From Lentilactobacillus kribbianus (GTDB lineage Bacteria; Bacillota; Bacilli; Lactobacillales; Lactobacillaceae): 64,000 nt of DNA. The stretch covers positions 496,001 to 560,000 of the forward strand of contig NZ_JABEQQ010000002.1 in assembly GCF_013184075.1 (NCBI RefSeq). The letters are read 5' to 3'. This document shows, one piece after another, positions 38,783 through 46,667 of the stretch; positions within the stretch are counted from its first letter, which is position 1, and each line of letters starts with the position of its first letter. Position numbers and translations under genes: made by a program. The notes beneath the pieces are model-generated. The model was not told where the DNA came from, searched no databases, and saw only the letters and a program-made list of their open reading frames with translations.

Positions 38783-39516
38783 TGAGCACCGCCATCCTTT
38801 GCTAATGACAAATAAATATCATTAAGAGATTCTCCTGCATCCGGAAAGGCCGCTTTTAATTCTTCAAGGGTTCCTTCAATACGTACTTGACCGTTATGTA
38901 ACAATACAAATCGATCACAAAAACGTTGAGCCGTATCAAGAACATGGGTGGACATCAAAACGCTTGCTCCTTGAGCCTTTTTTTCTTCAATTAATTTTAA
39001 TAAGTCATCTACTGCCAGCGGATCTAGTCCTAAAAATGGTTCATCAATAATAAATAATTGGGCATTAGTAATAAAAGCACAAACAATCATCACTTTTTGT
39101 CGCATCCCCTTAGAAAAATTATCGGGAAACCAATCTAGTTTATTATCCAACCGAAACATTTTTAATAATTGCTTAGCTCGTTGCCAAGCCTTATCTACAT
39201 CTAAACCATACGCCATAATGGTTAAATCAATGTGTTCACGTAAGGTTAATTCTTTGTAAACAATCGGACTTTCAGGAATATAGGCAATTTGTGATTTATA
39301 TTGGTTCACACTATCCTTCATTTGGATATCATTAATACTAATTTCGCCAGAAAATGGAGTTAATAATCCAATAATGTGGTTGATGGTAGTGGATTTACCA
39401 GCACCATTTAGCCCAATTAATCCGACTAATTCATTATTACGGACGTCAAAAGAAACGTCCTTTAAAACTGGGACATTAGAATAGCCCCCAACTAAATTTG
39501 ATACTTCCAAACTCAT
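38779..39516 (-). CDS. ecsA: ABC transporter ATP-binding protein EcsA
   Basis: A 245-residue ATPase with Walker A GLNGAGKSTTINHI, a signature region FSKGMRQKVMIVCAF and Walker B QLFIIDEPFLGLDP, then a switch His in MSTHVL. It drives the EcsB permease. The frame extends five codons upstream to 39531, but ATG 39516 gives the family-typical MSLEVSNLVGGY; the Shine-Dalgarno for either is weak (GAAGTGA). It is divergent from hit. Confidence 0.94.
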   Translation of the reverse strand: MSLEVSNLVGGYSNVPVLKDVSFDVRNNELVGLIGLNGAGKSTTINHIIGLLTPFSGEISINDIQMKDSVNQYKSQIAYIPESPIVYKELTLREHIDLTIMAYGLDVDKAWQRAKQLLKMFRLDNKLDWFPDNFSKGMRQKVMIVCAFITNAQLFIIDEPFLGLDPLAVDDLLKLIEEKKAQGASVLMSTHVLDTAQRFCDRFVLLHNGQVRIEGTLEELKAAFPDAGESLNDIYLSLAKDGGAQ

Positions 39517-39552
39517 ATTATCACTTCTCATTCGTAAATATTTACTGCCATG

Positions 39553-39607
39553 ATTATACCATAGGCCCTTGATTAAGACTAAGTAGCCACTCTTTTAATG
39601 GTATAAT
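39553..39607. promoter_or_regulatory. Divergent extended -10 promoters of ecsA and hit
   Basis: ATGGTATAAT occurs on the plus strand at 39598-39607 facing hit, and on the minus strand at 39552-39561 facing ecsA. Both carry TG-N-TATAAT extended -10 elements and neither has a good -35. Confidence 0.7.
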
Positions 39608-39641
39608 ACAAATTAATAAATAATGAAAGAAGGACTTATCT

Positions 39642-40082
39642 ATGTCAAAATTAGACCCTGATTGCATTTTTTGTAAAATTATTACCAACGACATCCCCAG
39701 CTACACCGTCTATGAAGATGATGACGTTAAAGCCTTTTTAGATATTTCTCAAGGTACTCCAGGTCATACATTGGTAATCCCCAAAATTCATGTTGCCAAT
39801 ATTTTTGAATATGATGAACAATTGGCTGCAACAGTGTTTGCTAAAATTCCAATGATTGCACGGGCAATTCAAGCCGCTAATCCAGCTATTAAAGGAATGA
39901 ATATTGTTAATAATAACGGTGAAGTGGCTTATCAATCAGTCTTTCATTCACATTTTCATCTGGTACCTAGATACACTAGCAAAGATGATTTTGGGATGTT
40001 CTTTAAAGACAACTCAGCGAATTATACCCCCGAACAACTTACAGAAATTCAGGAATCTATTAATTCACACTTAGGAGATTAA
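39642..40082 (+). CDS. hit: HIT family protein
   Basis: A 146-residue histidine-triad hydrolase with the HFHLVPR-type motif (SHFHLVPRY, about residues 100-106) and the DCIFCKI zinc-like N-terminus. Members hydrolyse purine nucleoside phosphoramidates or dinucleotides. Its stop overlaps the next ATG by one base (TAATG), so the next gene is translationally coupled. It is divergent from ecsA as in Bacillus. Confidence 0.96.
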   Translation: MSKLDPDCIFCKIITNDIPSYTVYEDDDVKAFLDISQGTPGHTLVIPKIHVANIFEYDEQLAATVFAKIPMIARAIQAANPAIKGMNIVNNNGEVAYQSVFHSHFHLVPRYTSKDDFGMFFKDNSANYTPEQLTEIQESINSHLGD

Positions 40083-40396
40083 TGAATATGAAATTTTTAA
40101 CGAAAGCAGCTATTATCACGACAGCTGGGATCGGATATTACCTATATAAAACTAAGCAGACTCCATCAGAAGCCGCTCAAAATATGGTAAGTGAAGCTAA
40201 GCATAAAAAAGCGGCCCTTGAAGAACTCAAAGTAGCCAAACAAAATTTCGATGAGGCCTTGGCCAATTTTAAAGGTGAAATGGGATTAGCTCAAGACACT
40301 ACCGAAGATCTTCAAAGAATCATTGACGAATTTATGTTTATCGTTCAGCCTCACATTGATGAAGTTAACAAATATGTCAATAAACTAAAACAATAA
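40082..40396 (+). CDS. YtxH/YhaH-like small membrane-anchored protein
   Basis: A 104-residue protein with a short N-terminal hydrophobic segment (about 5-22, FLTKAAIITTAGIGYYLYK) and an amphipathic, probably coiled-coil remainder. It occupies the place of yhaH between hit and prsA in Bacillus, so it is probably the counterpart. The function is unknown. The ATG at 40082 shares a base with the hit stop; a second ATG at 40088 has AGGAG 10 bases away and is possible. Confidence 0.8.
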   Translation: MNMKFLTKAAIITTAGIGYYLYKTKQTPSEAAQNMVSEAKHKKAALEELKVAKQNFDEALANFKGEMGLAQDTTEDLQRIIDEFMFIVQPHIDEVNKYVNKLKQ

Positions 40397-40445
40397 TTAA
40401 GTTTTGCTTGCAAATTCAAATATTTAATTAAGTTGAGCTCAATGT

Positions 40446-40493
40446 TTAATCATTAAGCGCTAATGTGGTAGTATTGAGAAAGTGTTTCAATAC
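40446..40493 (+). promoter_or_regulatory. prsA promoter with overlapping inverted repeat
   Basis: An extended -10 TGGTAGTAT (hexamer 40469-40474) has a weak -35 TTAATC at 40446-40451, 17 bases apart. An inverted repeat (GTATTGAGA at 40471-40479 pairing with 40485-40493, one G-U, 5-base loop) overlaps the -10 and runs into the transcript start. It could be an operator or a 5' mRNA hairpin. Confidence 0.5.
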
Positions 40494-40526
40494 AACAAAA
40501 ATATATGAAACGGAGTGTGTTATTTT

Positions 40527-41414
40527 ATGAAAAAATGGCTAGTTGCTTTAGCCGGAGTACTCATGAGTTTTACTTTAGTAGCTTGCGGTAGCAAAAGCGT
40601 AGCTACCACTAATGGTGGTAAAGTTACCGAAAGCGAATACTACAGTAGCTTAAAGAATACTTCAAGCGGAAAACAAGTACTTCAACAAATGATTTTAAAC
40701 AAAGTACTTGAAAAAGAATATGGTGACAAGGTAAAGGCTTCAGCAGTAAATAAGGAATTCAATAATTATAAGAAGCAATATGGTTCTTCATTTGATAGTG
40801 TATTACAACAAAATGGAACCACTGCAGCTCAACTTAAAAAAGATATTCGTTCAAACCTATTACTTAAAGAAGCAGTTCGGGCTAACACTAAATTTACCGA
40901 TGCCAAAATGGAAAAACAATTTAAGACTTTCCAACCAAAGGTAACTGTTAATGCCATCTTAGTTGAAAAAGAATCAACTGCTAAAGATGTTATCAAACAA
41001 TTAGATGACAAGAAGAGTTTCTCATCATTAGCTAAGAAGTACTCTACTGATACTGCAACTAAGAACAAAGGCGGTCGTCAAGAAGCCTTTAATAACACTA
41101 ATACCACTCTTGACAGTAGCTTTAAGACTGCTGCCTTCAAGTTAAAGAATGGTGAATATACTAAGACTCCAGTAAAAACCCAATATGGTTATTACGTCAT
41201 CCAAATGGTTAACCACCCTGCTAAAGGTAAATGGCAAGATCACAAGGCTGAATTAAAAGACCAAATTGTAGATAGTGAAATGAACAACAGTGATACTCTT
41301 CACTCAGTTGTTTCTAAGGTGCTTAAGAAAGGTAACGTTCATATCGAAGATAAAGATTTAAATGACGTGCTTTCTGACTACATCTCATCATCATCTAAAT
41401 CATCTAAAAAATAA
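40527..41414 (+). CDS. prsA: Foldase lipoprotein PrsA (PpiC-type peptidyl-prolyl isomerase)
   Basis: A 295-residue lipoprotein. It has a signal peptide with lipobox LVACG (Cys at 20), an N-terminal chaperone domain, a parvulin domain (about 137-232; [18 protein letters not shown] and [10 protein letters not shown]) and a polar Ser/Lys tail. It folds secreted proteins outside the membrane, including PBPs. The frame extends to GTG 40515, but GGAG and the signal peptide support ATG 40527. It is preceded by a hairpin-forming leader. Confidence 0.96.
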   Translation: MKKWLVALAGVLMSFTLVACGSKSVATTNGGKVTESEYYSSLKNTSSGKQVLQQMILNKVLEKEYGDKVKASAVNKEFNNYKKQYGSSFDSVLQQNGTTAAQLKKDIRSNLLLKEAVRANTKFTDAKMEKQFKTFQPKVTVNAILVEKESTAKDVIKQLDDKKSFSSLAKKYSTDTATKNKGGRQEAFNNTNTTLDSSFKTAAFKLKNGEYTKTPVKTQYGYYVIQMVNHPAKGKWQDHKAELKDQIVDSEMNNSDTLHSVVSKVLKKGNVHIEDKDLNDVLSDYISSSSKSSKK

Positions 41415-41417
41415 GTA

Positions 41418-41452
41418 TTGAAAAAGGACCGGCAATTGCCGGTCCTTTTTAT
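41418..41452. terminator. Bidirectional terminator between prsA and yhaM
   Basis: A GC-rich stem AAAAGGACCGGCAA/TTGCCGGTCCTTTT (41422-41449), almost without loop, with A and T runs on either side. It ends prsA and the minus-strand yhaM operon. Confidence 0.88.
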
Positions 41453-41468
41453 TTGTTATGATATAGGG

Positions 41469-42416
41469 TTATTCCTTTAATGATCGAAAGAAACGGCGAT
41501 TATCTAAGCCAAAAATTCGGTCTGAGAATTCACCTGGTTTAGTATTTTGTAGCGCTTTTTGGATCATTACAATACCCGCGTCCATAATATCTAAATTATG
41601 CAAAATTTCTGCTTCTAACAATTGTGGTCGTTCAGGAGACCCATATTCTAATTCACCATGATGAGATAAAATCATATGGCGTAGTTTAAGTACCTGTTCA
41701 TCATCTTGTGCAAAATTCAGTTGATCCGCTGTTTCAACTATTTTTGCATCCATAATACTGACATGTCCAATTAAATTACCGGCTAAAGTGTAACTAGTAG
41801 CCACTGGTCCGGACAATTCAATGACCTTGCCTAGATCATGCAAAATAACTCCCGCAAAAAGTAACGGTACATCAATATGATCATAAATGGCTGTGACTGC
41901 CTTAGCCAATTTAAGCATAGTTAACGTATGAAAAGCTAGCCCACCCTCGAAATCATGATGATTTGATTTCGCTGCTGGATAAGTAAAAAATTGTGGAGAA
42001 TATTCTTGAAGTAAGGTTCTGACAATTCGATTATAAGTAGCATCCTCAATTTCAAAAACATATTGATTAATTTGTTCCTCCAACTGTTCTTGGGTTAAAG
42101 GTGCCCGCTTCACAAACAATAACGGATCTTGAGGTTCTCCTTCTTGAGCCAAACGTAAACCAGCAATTCTGATTTGCACATTGCCCATATACAATTCTTT
42201 TTTACCCTTTAAGGCAACAATCTTACCAATCTGAAAATTATTAATGTCATTAGCACTGGCATCCCAAAATTTACCGCCCACTTCACCAGAAGAATCAGTA
42301 AAAGTTAGGTCTAAAAATTGTTTACCATTTTTAGCTGTCCTGACCTTAACATCCTTAATTAAAGTAAATATTTCAAAATTTTCATTTACTGCAATATCAC
42401 TAATTAGCTTAGTCAT
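41469..42416 (-). CDS. yhaM: 3'-5' exoribonuclease YhaM
   Basis: A 315-residue protein with an N-terminal OB-fold (about 15-95) and a C-terminal HD domain: HHDFEGGLAFHTLTML (about 161-176) and GVILHDLGKVIEL (about 188-200), then ILSHHGELEYGS. YhaM degrades single-stranded RNA from the 3' end in a manganese-dependent manner. Its start overlaps yhaN by 8 bases. It is last in the yhaO-yhaN-yhaM operon. Confidence 0.95.
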   Translation of the reverse strand: MTKLISDIAVNENFEIFTLIKDVKVRTAKNGKQFLDLTFTDSSGEVGGKFWDASANDINNFQIGKIVALKGKKELYMGNVQIRIAGLRLAQEGEPQDPLLFVKRAPLTQEQLEEQINQYVFEIEDATYNRIVRTLLQEYSPQFFTYPAAKSNHHDFEGGLAFHTLTMLKLAKAVTAIYDHIDVPLLFAGVILHDLGKVIELSGPVATSYTLAGNLIGHVSIMDAKIVETADQLNFAQDDEQVLKLRHMILSHHGELEYGSPERPQLLEAEILHNLDIMDAGIVMIQKALQNTKPGEFSDRIFGLDNRRFFRSLKE

Positions 42417-44955
42417 TAACCTTTTCCTCCTTCGAAGTTAAGTTTAACATCGCATCGTGGCTAAACATTTCAGCTTGTCGCTTGTCAGCAGTGACAAAAA
42501 TAATTTGGTTAGTTTTACTAATTTCATGAACTAATTTGACCGAAGCCTGCGTTCGATAAACGTCAAAATTCACAAAACCGTCGTCAATAATAATTGGAAA
42601 AGCCATTTCATCACTAAAACCAACTGCCAAAGCTAAAACCAATGCCAAGTATAATTGTTCTAAAGTTCCCCGAGATAGTTCTTTAATTTCAAAGCTGGTA
42701 CCATCGGCCGCCACAACCGTAATTTGATCTTCAAAATTCACCTTTACGTAATGCTGATTCGTCATAATATTAAAGTATTTTGAGGTTCTTTCCAACGTCT
42801 TAGGCACTCGTCCTTTAGTAGCAATGTTCATTGCTAACTCTAACCATTTTTGAGCGAATTGTAAGCCTAACCATCGCGTAACATTAGCATTGATTTCTGT
42901 TTGTAAATTATTCAATCGTTGCCGTAAATCATAATATGACCCGTCTTTAGCTAACATGTCCAACCTAGTTTGAGCTTCAGAAATTTGATTACTAAGTTGA
43001 TTTATCTCTGACTGATGTTGATTAACTTCTTGCTCTAATTGATTAGTGGCAGCATTTATTTCTGTTAAAGAATTAACATTCAAATCAGTGGTTAAATGTA
43101 ATTGTTCCAATTGTTGTTGTAACATATTTAACCGTGACTGGTTTTGTTGTTGTTGCTTTTGTTCTTCAGCCAATTGTTTTAATTCGGTGATCGATTGAAC
43201 TTGATTATCATTCAATATTTTTTGTAACGCTATCTGCTTTTGATTTAACTCTTGTTGGTTTGTTTGTTGTAGTTGGTCGATAATTTGTAATTGTTGCTTT
43301 TTTTGTTGTTGTTTTTTTTGCAATTGTTGGGCTGTATTGACCAATTGTTGAACATTTTCTAGTTGTTGCCGATTGTCCAAATTGGGATTGAATAACCAGT
43401 GATCTGCAAAATGCCATTGAACTAAATAATCATGCAACTGTTTTTTTAAATTACTCTGTTGATTAGCGTCAATATCTAAATTATTATTGAGATCATTAAT
43501 TTGACGAATTTGGCCTTGCACACTAACCCATTGATCAATTGGGAAATTATCTAGACCGGTTCGTTTACCAATAGCTATTAAATATTTAGGTAATTCATTA
43601 TCCGCACCAGTTTCAACACTATCATTGGAAATTGGTTGTTTCTTTTGATACCACTGATATCCAACGATTCCTCCAACAATACTTACACCAATTATAATCA
43701 GTACACGGTTAGTAAACAGCCCTAATATCAACATCACCATTGCCATCACCCAACCAATTATTACTCCAGCAGAATTGGCTTTAACCTTTTTGGGTGAACG
43801 AGCTGATGTTAGTTGTAGAAATTGATTAACTTGACTAATTTCAGTATCCGTAAGTAAATCTGGTAGCCGACTAGCCCCATTATCTAATAACGGTTGCGTT
43901 AATTTGTCAATTTGTTGTTGGTTACGTTTAATTTGTTGTTCCAATAGCTCCACTTGAGAACACAATTCAAATTGACGATTTAACTGATTACCCAGTTCTT
44001 CAATTTGCTGTTGGTGATCAATTAAAAACTGCTGTTGGTCATCTAGTTTAATAGTGGCATGAATCTGATCAACTTGAGCTTGATTTTGTGCAGTTTGTTG
44101 CGTTAATGAATCTAATTGAGTATTAAGTTGGCGCGCTAATTCAAAAGTATGGTCATTAATATCAATGAGTTGAGCTGGTGTTTTTTGCTGTAGTTGATCA
44201 ATCTCTTTAATTAACGGCAATGCTCTGGATTGTTGCTGCTTTTGTTGTAATGTTTTTTGTTGATCCGCTAATTGTTGATTGGCTTGCAAACGTTGTTGTT
44301 TTAAAACCGCTAGTTGCTTGGTTAACTCTTGATATTCAGGAAATTGTTGGTGTGCTGCTTGAATTTTTTCGACTAAATCGTCATGTTGCTTTAATTGTTG
44401 ATTAATCACCCGCTTGCGTCCCCGGGGAGCATACAATTCTGCTGCTTGTTTATCAATTTGTTTTTGAAGTGCAAACCAACTCTCGGCATTATTAATTCCT
44501 ATTTTTTGAATTCGCCAACGCAAATCATCTAATCCCATTTTATAAAAGGCGGTTTGATCAACACCACCAAAATAAAATAATTCTGAATACAACTCCCGGT
44601 TCATCGGTGCAATAATTTGGTCAAAGTCTGCTTTGGTCAATTCTATTTCATCCGTTAGATTAGTAAATTTGACATTGCCACCATGGCTGCCAGCCGTCCG
44701 GATAACTTTATAAGTGATGCCATCTTGTTCAAAAACTAATTCTCCACCATATGCATGACTATGTTTGGGCTGATACTGACCATGAATAGCTTGTCGCTTA
44801 GTTTGAAAGCCAAAAAGAATTGAAGTGATAAAATCAATAATAGTACTTTTACCGGCCTCGTTAGGACCATAAATAACTTGAATAGGAGCCGAAAATTCAA
44901 TTTGTTGATCAACCCATTTACCGTAACCGTAAATATCAATGGTTTTAATAATCAT
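42409..44955 (-). CDS. yhaN: YhaN: SMC/Rad50-like AAA ATPase
   Basis: An 848-residue protein with N-terminal Walker A YGPNEAGKSTIIDF (about 30-43) and C-terminal ABC signature ELSRGTLEQLYLALVLALA plus Walker B PIIIDDGFVNFD. Between them are long Gln-rich coiled coils (about 180-370 and 480-720). In the middle, at about 396-430, are two hydrophobic stretches predicted as a membrane hairpin, where Rad50/SbcC would have a zinc hook. It pairs with the YhaO nuclease; a role in DNA repair or processing near the membrane is inferred. Confidence 0.92.
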   Translation of the reverse strand: MIIKTIDIYGYGKWVDQQIEFSAPIQVIYGPNEAGKSTIIDFITSILFGFQTKRQAIHGQYQPKHSHAYGGELVFEQDGITYKVIRTAGSHGGNVKFTNLTDEIELTKADFDQIIAPMNRELYSELFYFGGVDQTAFYKMGLDDLRWRIQKIGINNAESWFALQKQIDKQAAELYAPRGRKRVINQQLKQHDDLVEKIQAAHQQFPEYQELTKQLAVLKQQRLQANQQLADQQKTLQQKQQQSRALPLIKEIDQLQQKTPAQLIDINDHTFELARQLNTQLDSLTQQTAQNQAQVDQIHATIKLDDQQQFLIDHQQQIEELGNQLNRQFELCSQVELLEQQIKRNQQQIDKLTQPLLDNGASRLPDLLTDTEISQVNQFLQLTSARSPKKVKANSAGVIIGWVMAMVMLILGLFTNRVLIIIGVSIVGGIVGYQWYQKKQPISNDSVETGADNELPKYLIAIGKRTGLDNFPIDQWVSVQGQIRQINDLNNNLDIDANQQSNLKKQLHDYLVQWHFADHWLFNPNLDNRQQLENVQQLVNTAQQLQKKQQQKKQQLQIIDQLQQTNQQELNQKQIALQKILNDNQVQSITELKQLAEEQKQQQQNQSRLNMLQQQLEQLHLTTDLNVNSLTEINAATNQLEQEVNQHQSEINQLSNQISEAQTRLDMLAKDGSYYDLRQRLNNLQTEINANVTRWLGLQFAQKWLELAMNIATKGRVPKTLERTSKYFNIMTNQHYVKVNFEDQITVVAADGTSFEIKELSRGTLEQLYLALVLALAVGFSDEMAFPIIIDDGFVNFDVYRTQASVKLVHEISKTNQIIFVTADKRQAEMFSHDAMLNLTSKEEKVND

Positions 44956-46175
44956 TAATCAGCCGCTCCTTCATTTTTAATATGTGTGACCAGTGTTTGC
45001 GTAGCAAAATTATGAATTTGTTGTTCACTATCATCATTTAAAATTTCTGCTGCTACAAACTGATATTTAGCAAATGGTTGCAATAATTCCTTATATTGAG
45101 TTTCAGTAAAAATATCAGCTTCAGCCTCTGTGAAGAAGCGTCCATCAATAGTGTCATTTAACTGGTTAGTAACCTCTGTTAATTTTATTGAAGTAACCCA
45201 AAAATGATATTGTTGCCAAATAGTTTGATTTTGTTGCTGTAAAACCGTTAAAAGTTGGCCCGAATTAATTTCTGCTATTTGCTCATCGTTTAATGTATCT
45301 GCCGCAATTTCAATTCGTATTAATTGTAATTGCTTAAATTTCTGTTCACTTAATTCAGCAAAAATTTGATTAATTAATTCCGTACTAGTCACTCCGGTTG
45401 CTCTAATTAAATAACGTTGCCAGTCTATTGTTGCTGTGGCATGAAAACTAGATTGTAATTGATGTTGCTTCGATTCAACCAAGAGGTATCCTTTGGGGCC
45501 ACTTTCATTAATATGACGTCCCTGAGTATTACCAGCATAATTGATAGTTTCCTCTTCATCTAGTGACTGACGTAAGTGAATGTGGCCTAAGGCCCAATAA
45601 TCATAGTTTTTGGCTTGTAACTCTGTAATAGAAAACGGAGCATACACTCCTTCAGTAGAGTGAATACCTTCAGCACTACCATGAAGCATGCCCAAATGCC
45701 AATCAACTGCTTGTCGTTGAGGATAATCATTAATCATTCGCTCTCTTACCCACTGATTAGCAAAACTAAACCCACTAATTGCCACCGTTTCTCCTGATGT
45801 CAAAGTTAGTTGATGGGTCTCTACTTGATTACCAAACACAAACGTATTGGCCGGAAAACCCAATTGTTCAATATCTCCTGCATAATAATCATGATTGCCA
45901 AAGATGATTAAGACAGGAATATTGACTTCATTTAATCGTTGCAACTGTTGATCTAAAAAATACTTAGCTGCAACACTTTGCTCATTTCGATCAAATAAAT
46001 CACCAGCTAATAAAACAAAATCTACTTGCTGATCAATAGCATCGGTAAAAATCTGTTTAGCCGACTCAAAAGTTGATTGACGAATAATAGTTTCTAGACT
46101 TTCTGGCATTGCCTCATCACGTAATCCTAAAAAAGGACTATCTAGATGTAAATCGGCCGCATGAATAAATTTCAT
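44955..46175 (-). CDS. yhaO: YhaO: SbcD/Mre11-like metallophosphoesterase
   Basis: A 406-residue phosphoesterase with the metal motifs FIHAADLHLDSPF (about 3-15), LLAGDLFDRNE (about 55-65), FGNHDYYAGD (about 92-101) and YWALGHIHLRQ (about 193-203). This is the Mre11/SbcD nuclease layout, expected to act with the YhaN ATPase. Its stop shares a base with the yhaN start, so the complex is probably made in fixed ratio. Confidence 0.94.
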   Translation of the reverse strand: MKFIHAADLHLDSPFLGLRDEAMPESLETIIRQSTFESAKQIFTDAIDQQVDFVLLAGDLFDRNEQSVAAKYFLDQQLQRLNEVNIPVLIIFGNHDYYAGDIEQLGFPANTFVFGNQVETHQLTLTSGETVAISGFSFANQWVRERMINDYPQRQAVDWHLGMLHGSAEGIHSTEGVYAPFSITELQAKNYDYWALGHIHLRQSLDEEETINYAGNTQGRHINESGPKGYLLVESKQHQLQSSFHATATIDWQRYLIRATGVTSTELINQIFAELSEQKFKQLQLIRIEIAADTLNDEQIAEINSGQLLTVLQQQNQTIWQQYHFWVTSIKLTEVTNQLNDTIDGRFFTEAEADIFTETQYKELLQPFAKYQFVAAEILNDDSEQQIHNFATQTLVTHIKNEGAAD

Positions 46176-46203
46176 TAACTTTCCTCATTTGTTGAATTCA
46201 GAC

Positions 46204-46249
46204 AAAAAAACGCCAGGTTAGTATTCAACACTAAACCCGGCGCTTTTTT
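46204..46249 (-). terminator. Terminator after yheA
   Basis: Minus-strand stem GCGCCGGGTTTAGT with ACTAACCTGGCGT (small mismatches) and loop GTTGAAT-like, followed by seven T's. It separates yheA from the downstream yhaO operon. Confidence 0.82.
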
Positions 46250-46592
46250 AGTTACGGTATAAATCAGCGATTGGTGCAGTTACAACTTGATTAATACGAT
46301 TTAGTAACTGATTAACACCTTGTTCTTTTTGCATTAAATCAGTAATAATTTGGTTTTGTTGCATTTGTTCAGCCAAGTCGTGCGCTTGCTTTACTTTAGC
46401 TTGATCAGGTTCTACACCCTGCATTTGTTGTTTTTGAACTTCTAATTGAACTTCTTGAAAGTCTTTGAATAAATCATAAGATTTACCATCTTGTTTCATT
46501 ACTTCGTAAGCTGCTTTTAAATCTGCAAATTCTGGTGATTGTTGAATTTGTTTTTGAAGTGCAGCTGCTGTATCCATTACTTTATCTGCCAT
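46248..46592 (-). CDS. yheA: YheA/YlbF family protein (Com_YlbF)
   Basis: A 114-residue all-helical protein of the YlbF/YmcA/YheA family: MADKVMDTAAALQKQIQQSPEF, then DLFKDFQEVQLEVQKQQMQG. YlbF and YmcA relatives form a complex that steers RNase Y in Bacillus; YheA itself is less understood. AGGTGGG precedes the ATG. It sits between the class A PBP gene and the yha operon. Confidence 0.92.
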   Translation of the reverse strand: MADKVMDTAAALQKQIQQSPEFADLKAAYEVMKQDGKSYDLFKDFQEVQLEVQKQQMQGVEPDQAKVKQAHDLAEQMQQNQIITDLMQKEQGVNQLLNRINQVVTAPIADLYRN

Positions 46593-46667
46593 GAGTTTGT
46601 TCCCACCTTTAAGATTAATATCTTTATTTTAACATACTGATTAACATTTAAGCCGTGAAATATCAGA

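Noticed and set aside
43208-43417. Gln/Thr-rich minus-strand frame within yhaN
   Set aside because: It is an alternative frame of the Gln-rich coiled-coil repeats of yhaN, not a separate gene.
43140-44420. Repetitive TTGTTG-type tracts, considered as a tandem repeat or CRISPR-like array
   Set aside because: They are codon-level repeats for Gln-rich coiled coils in yhaN, with no regular spacer structure.
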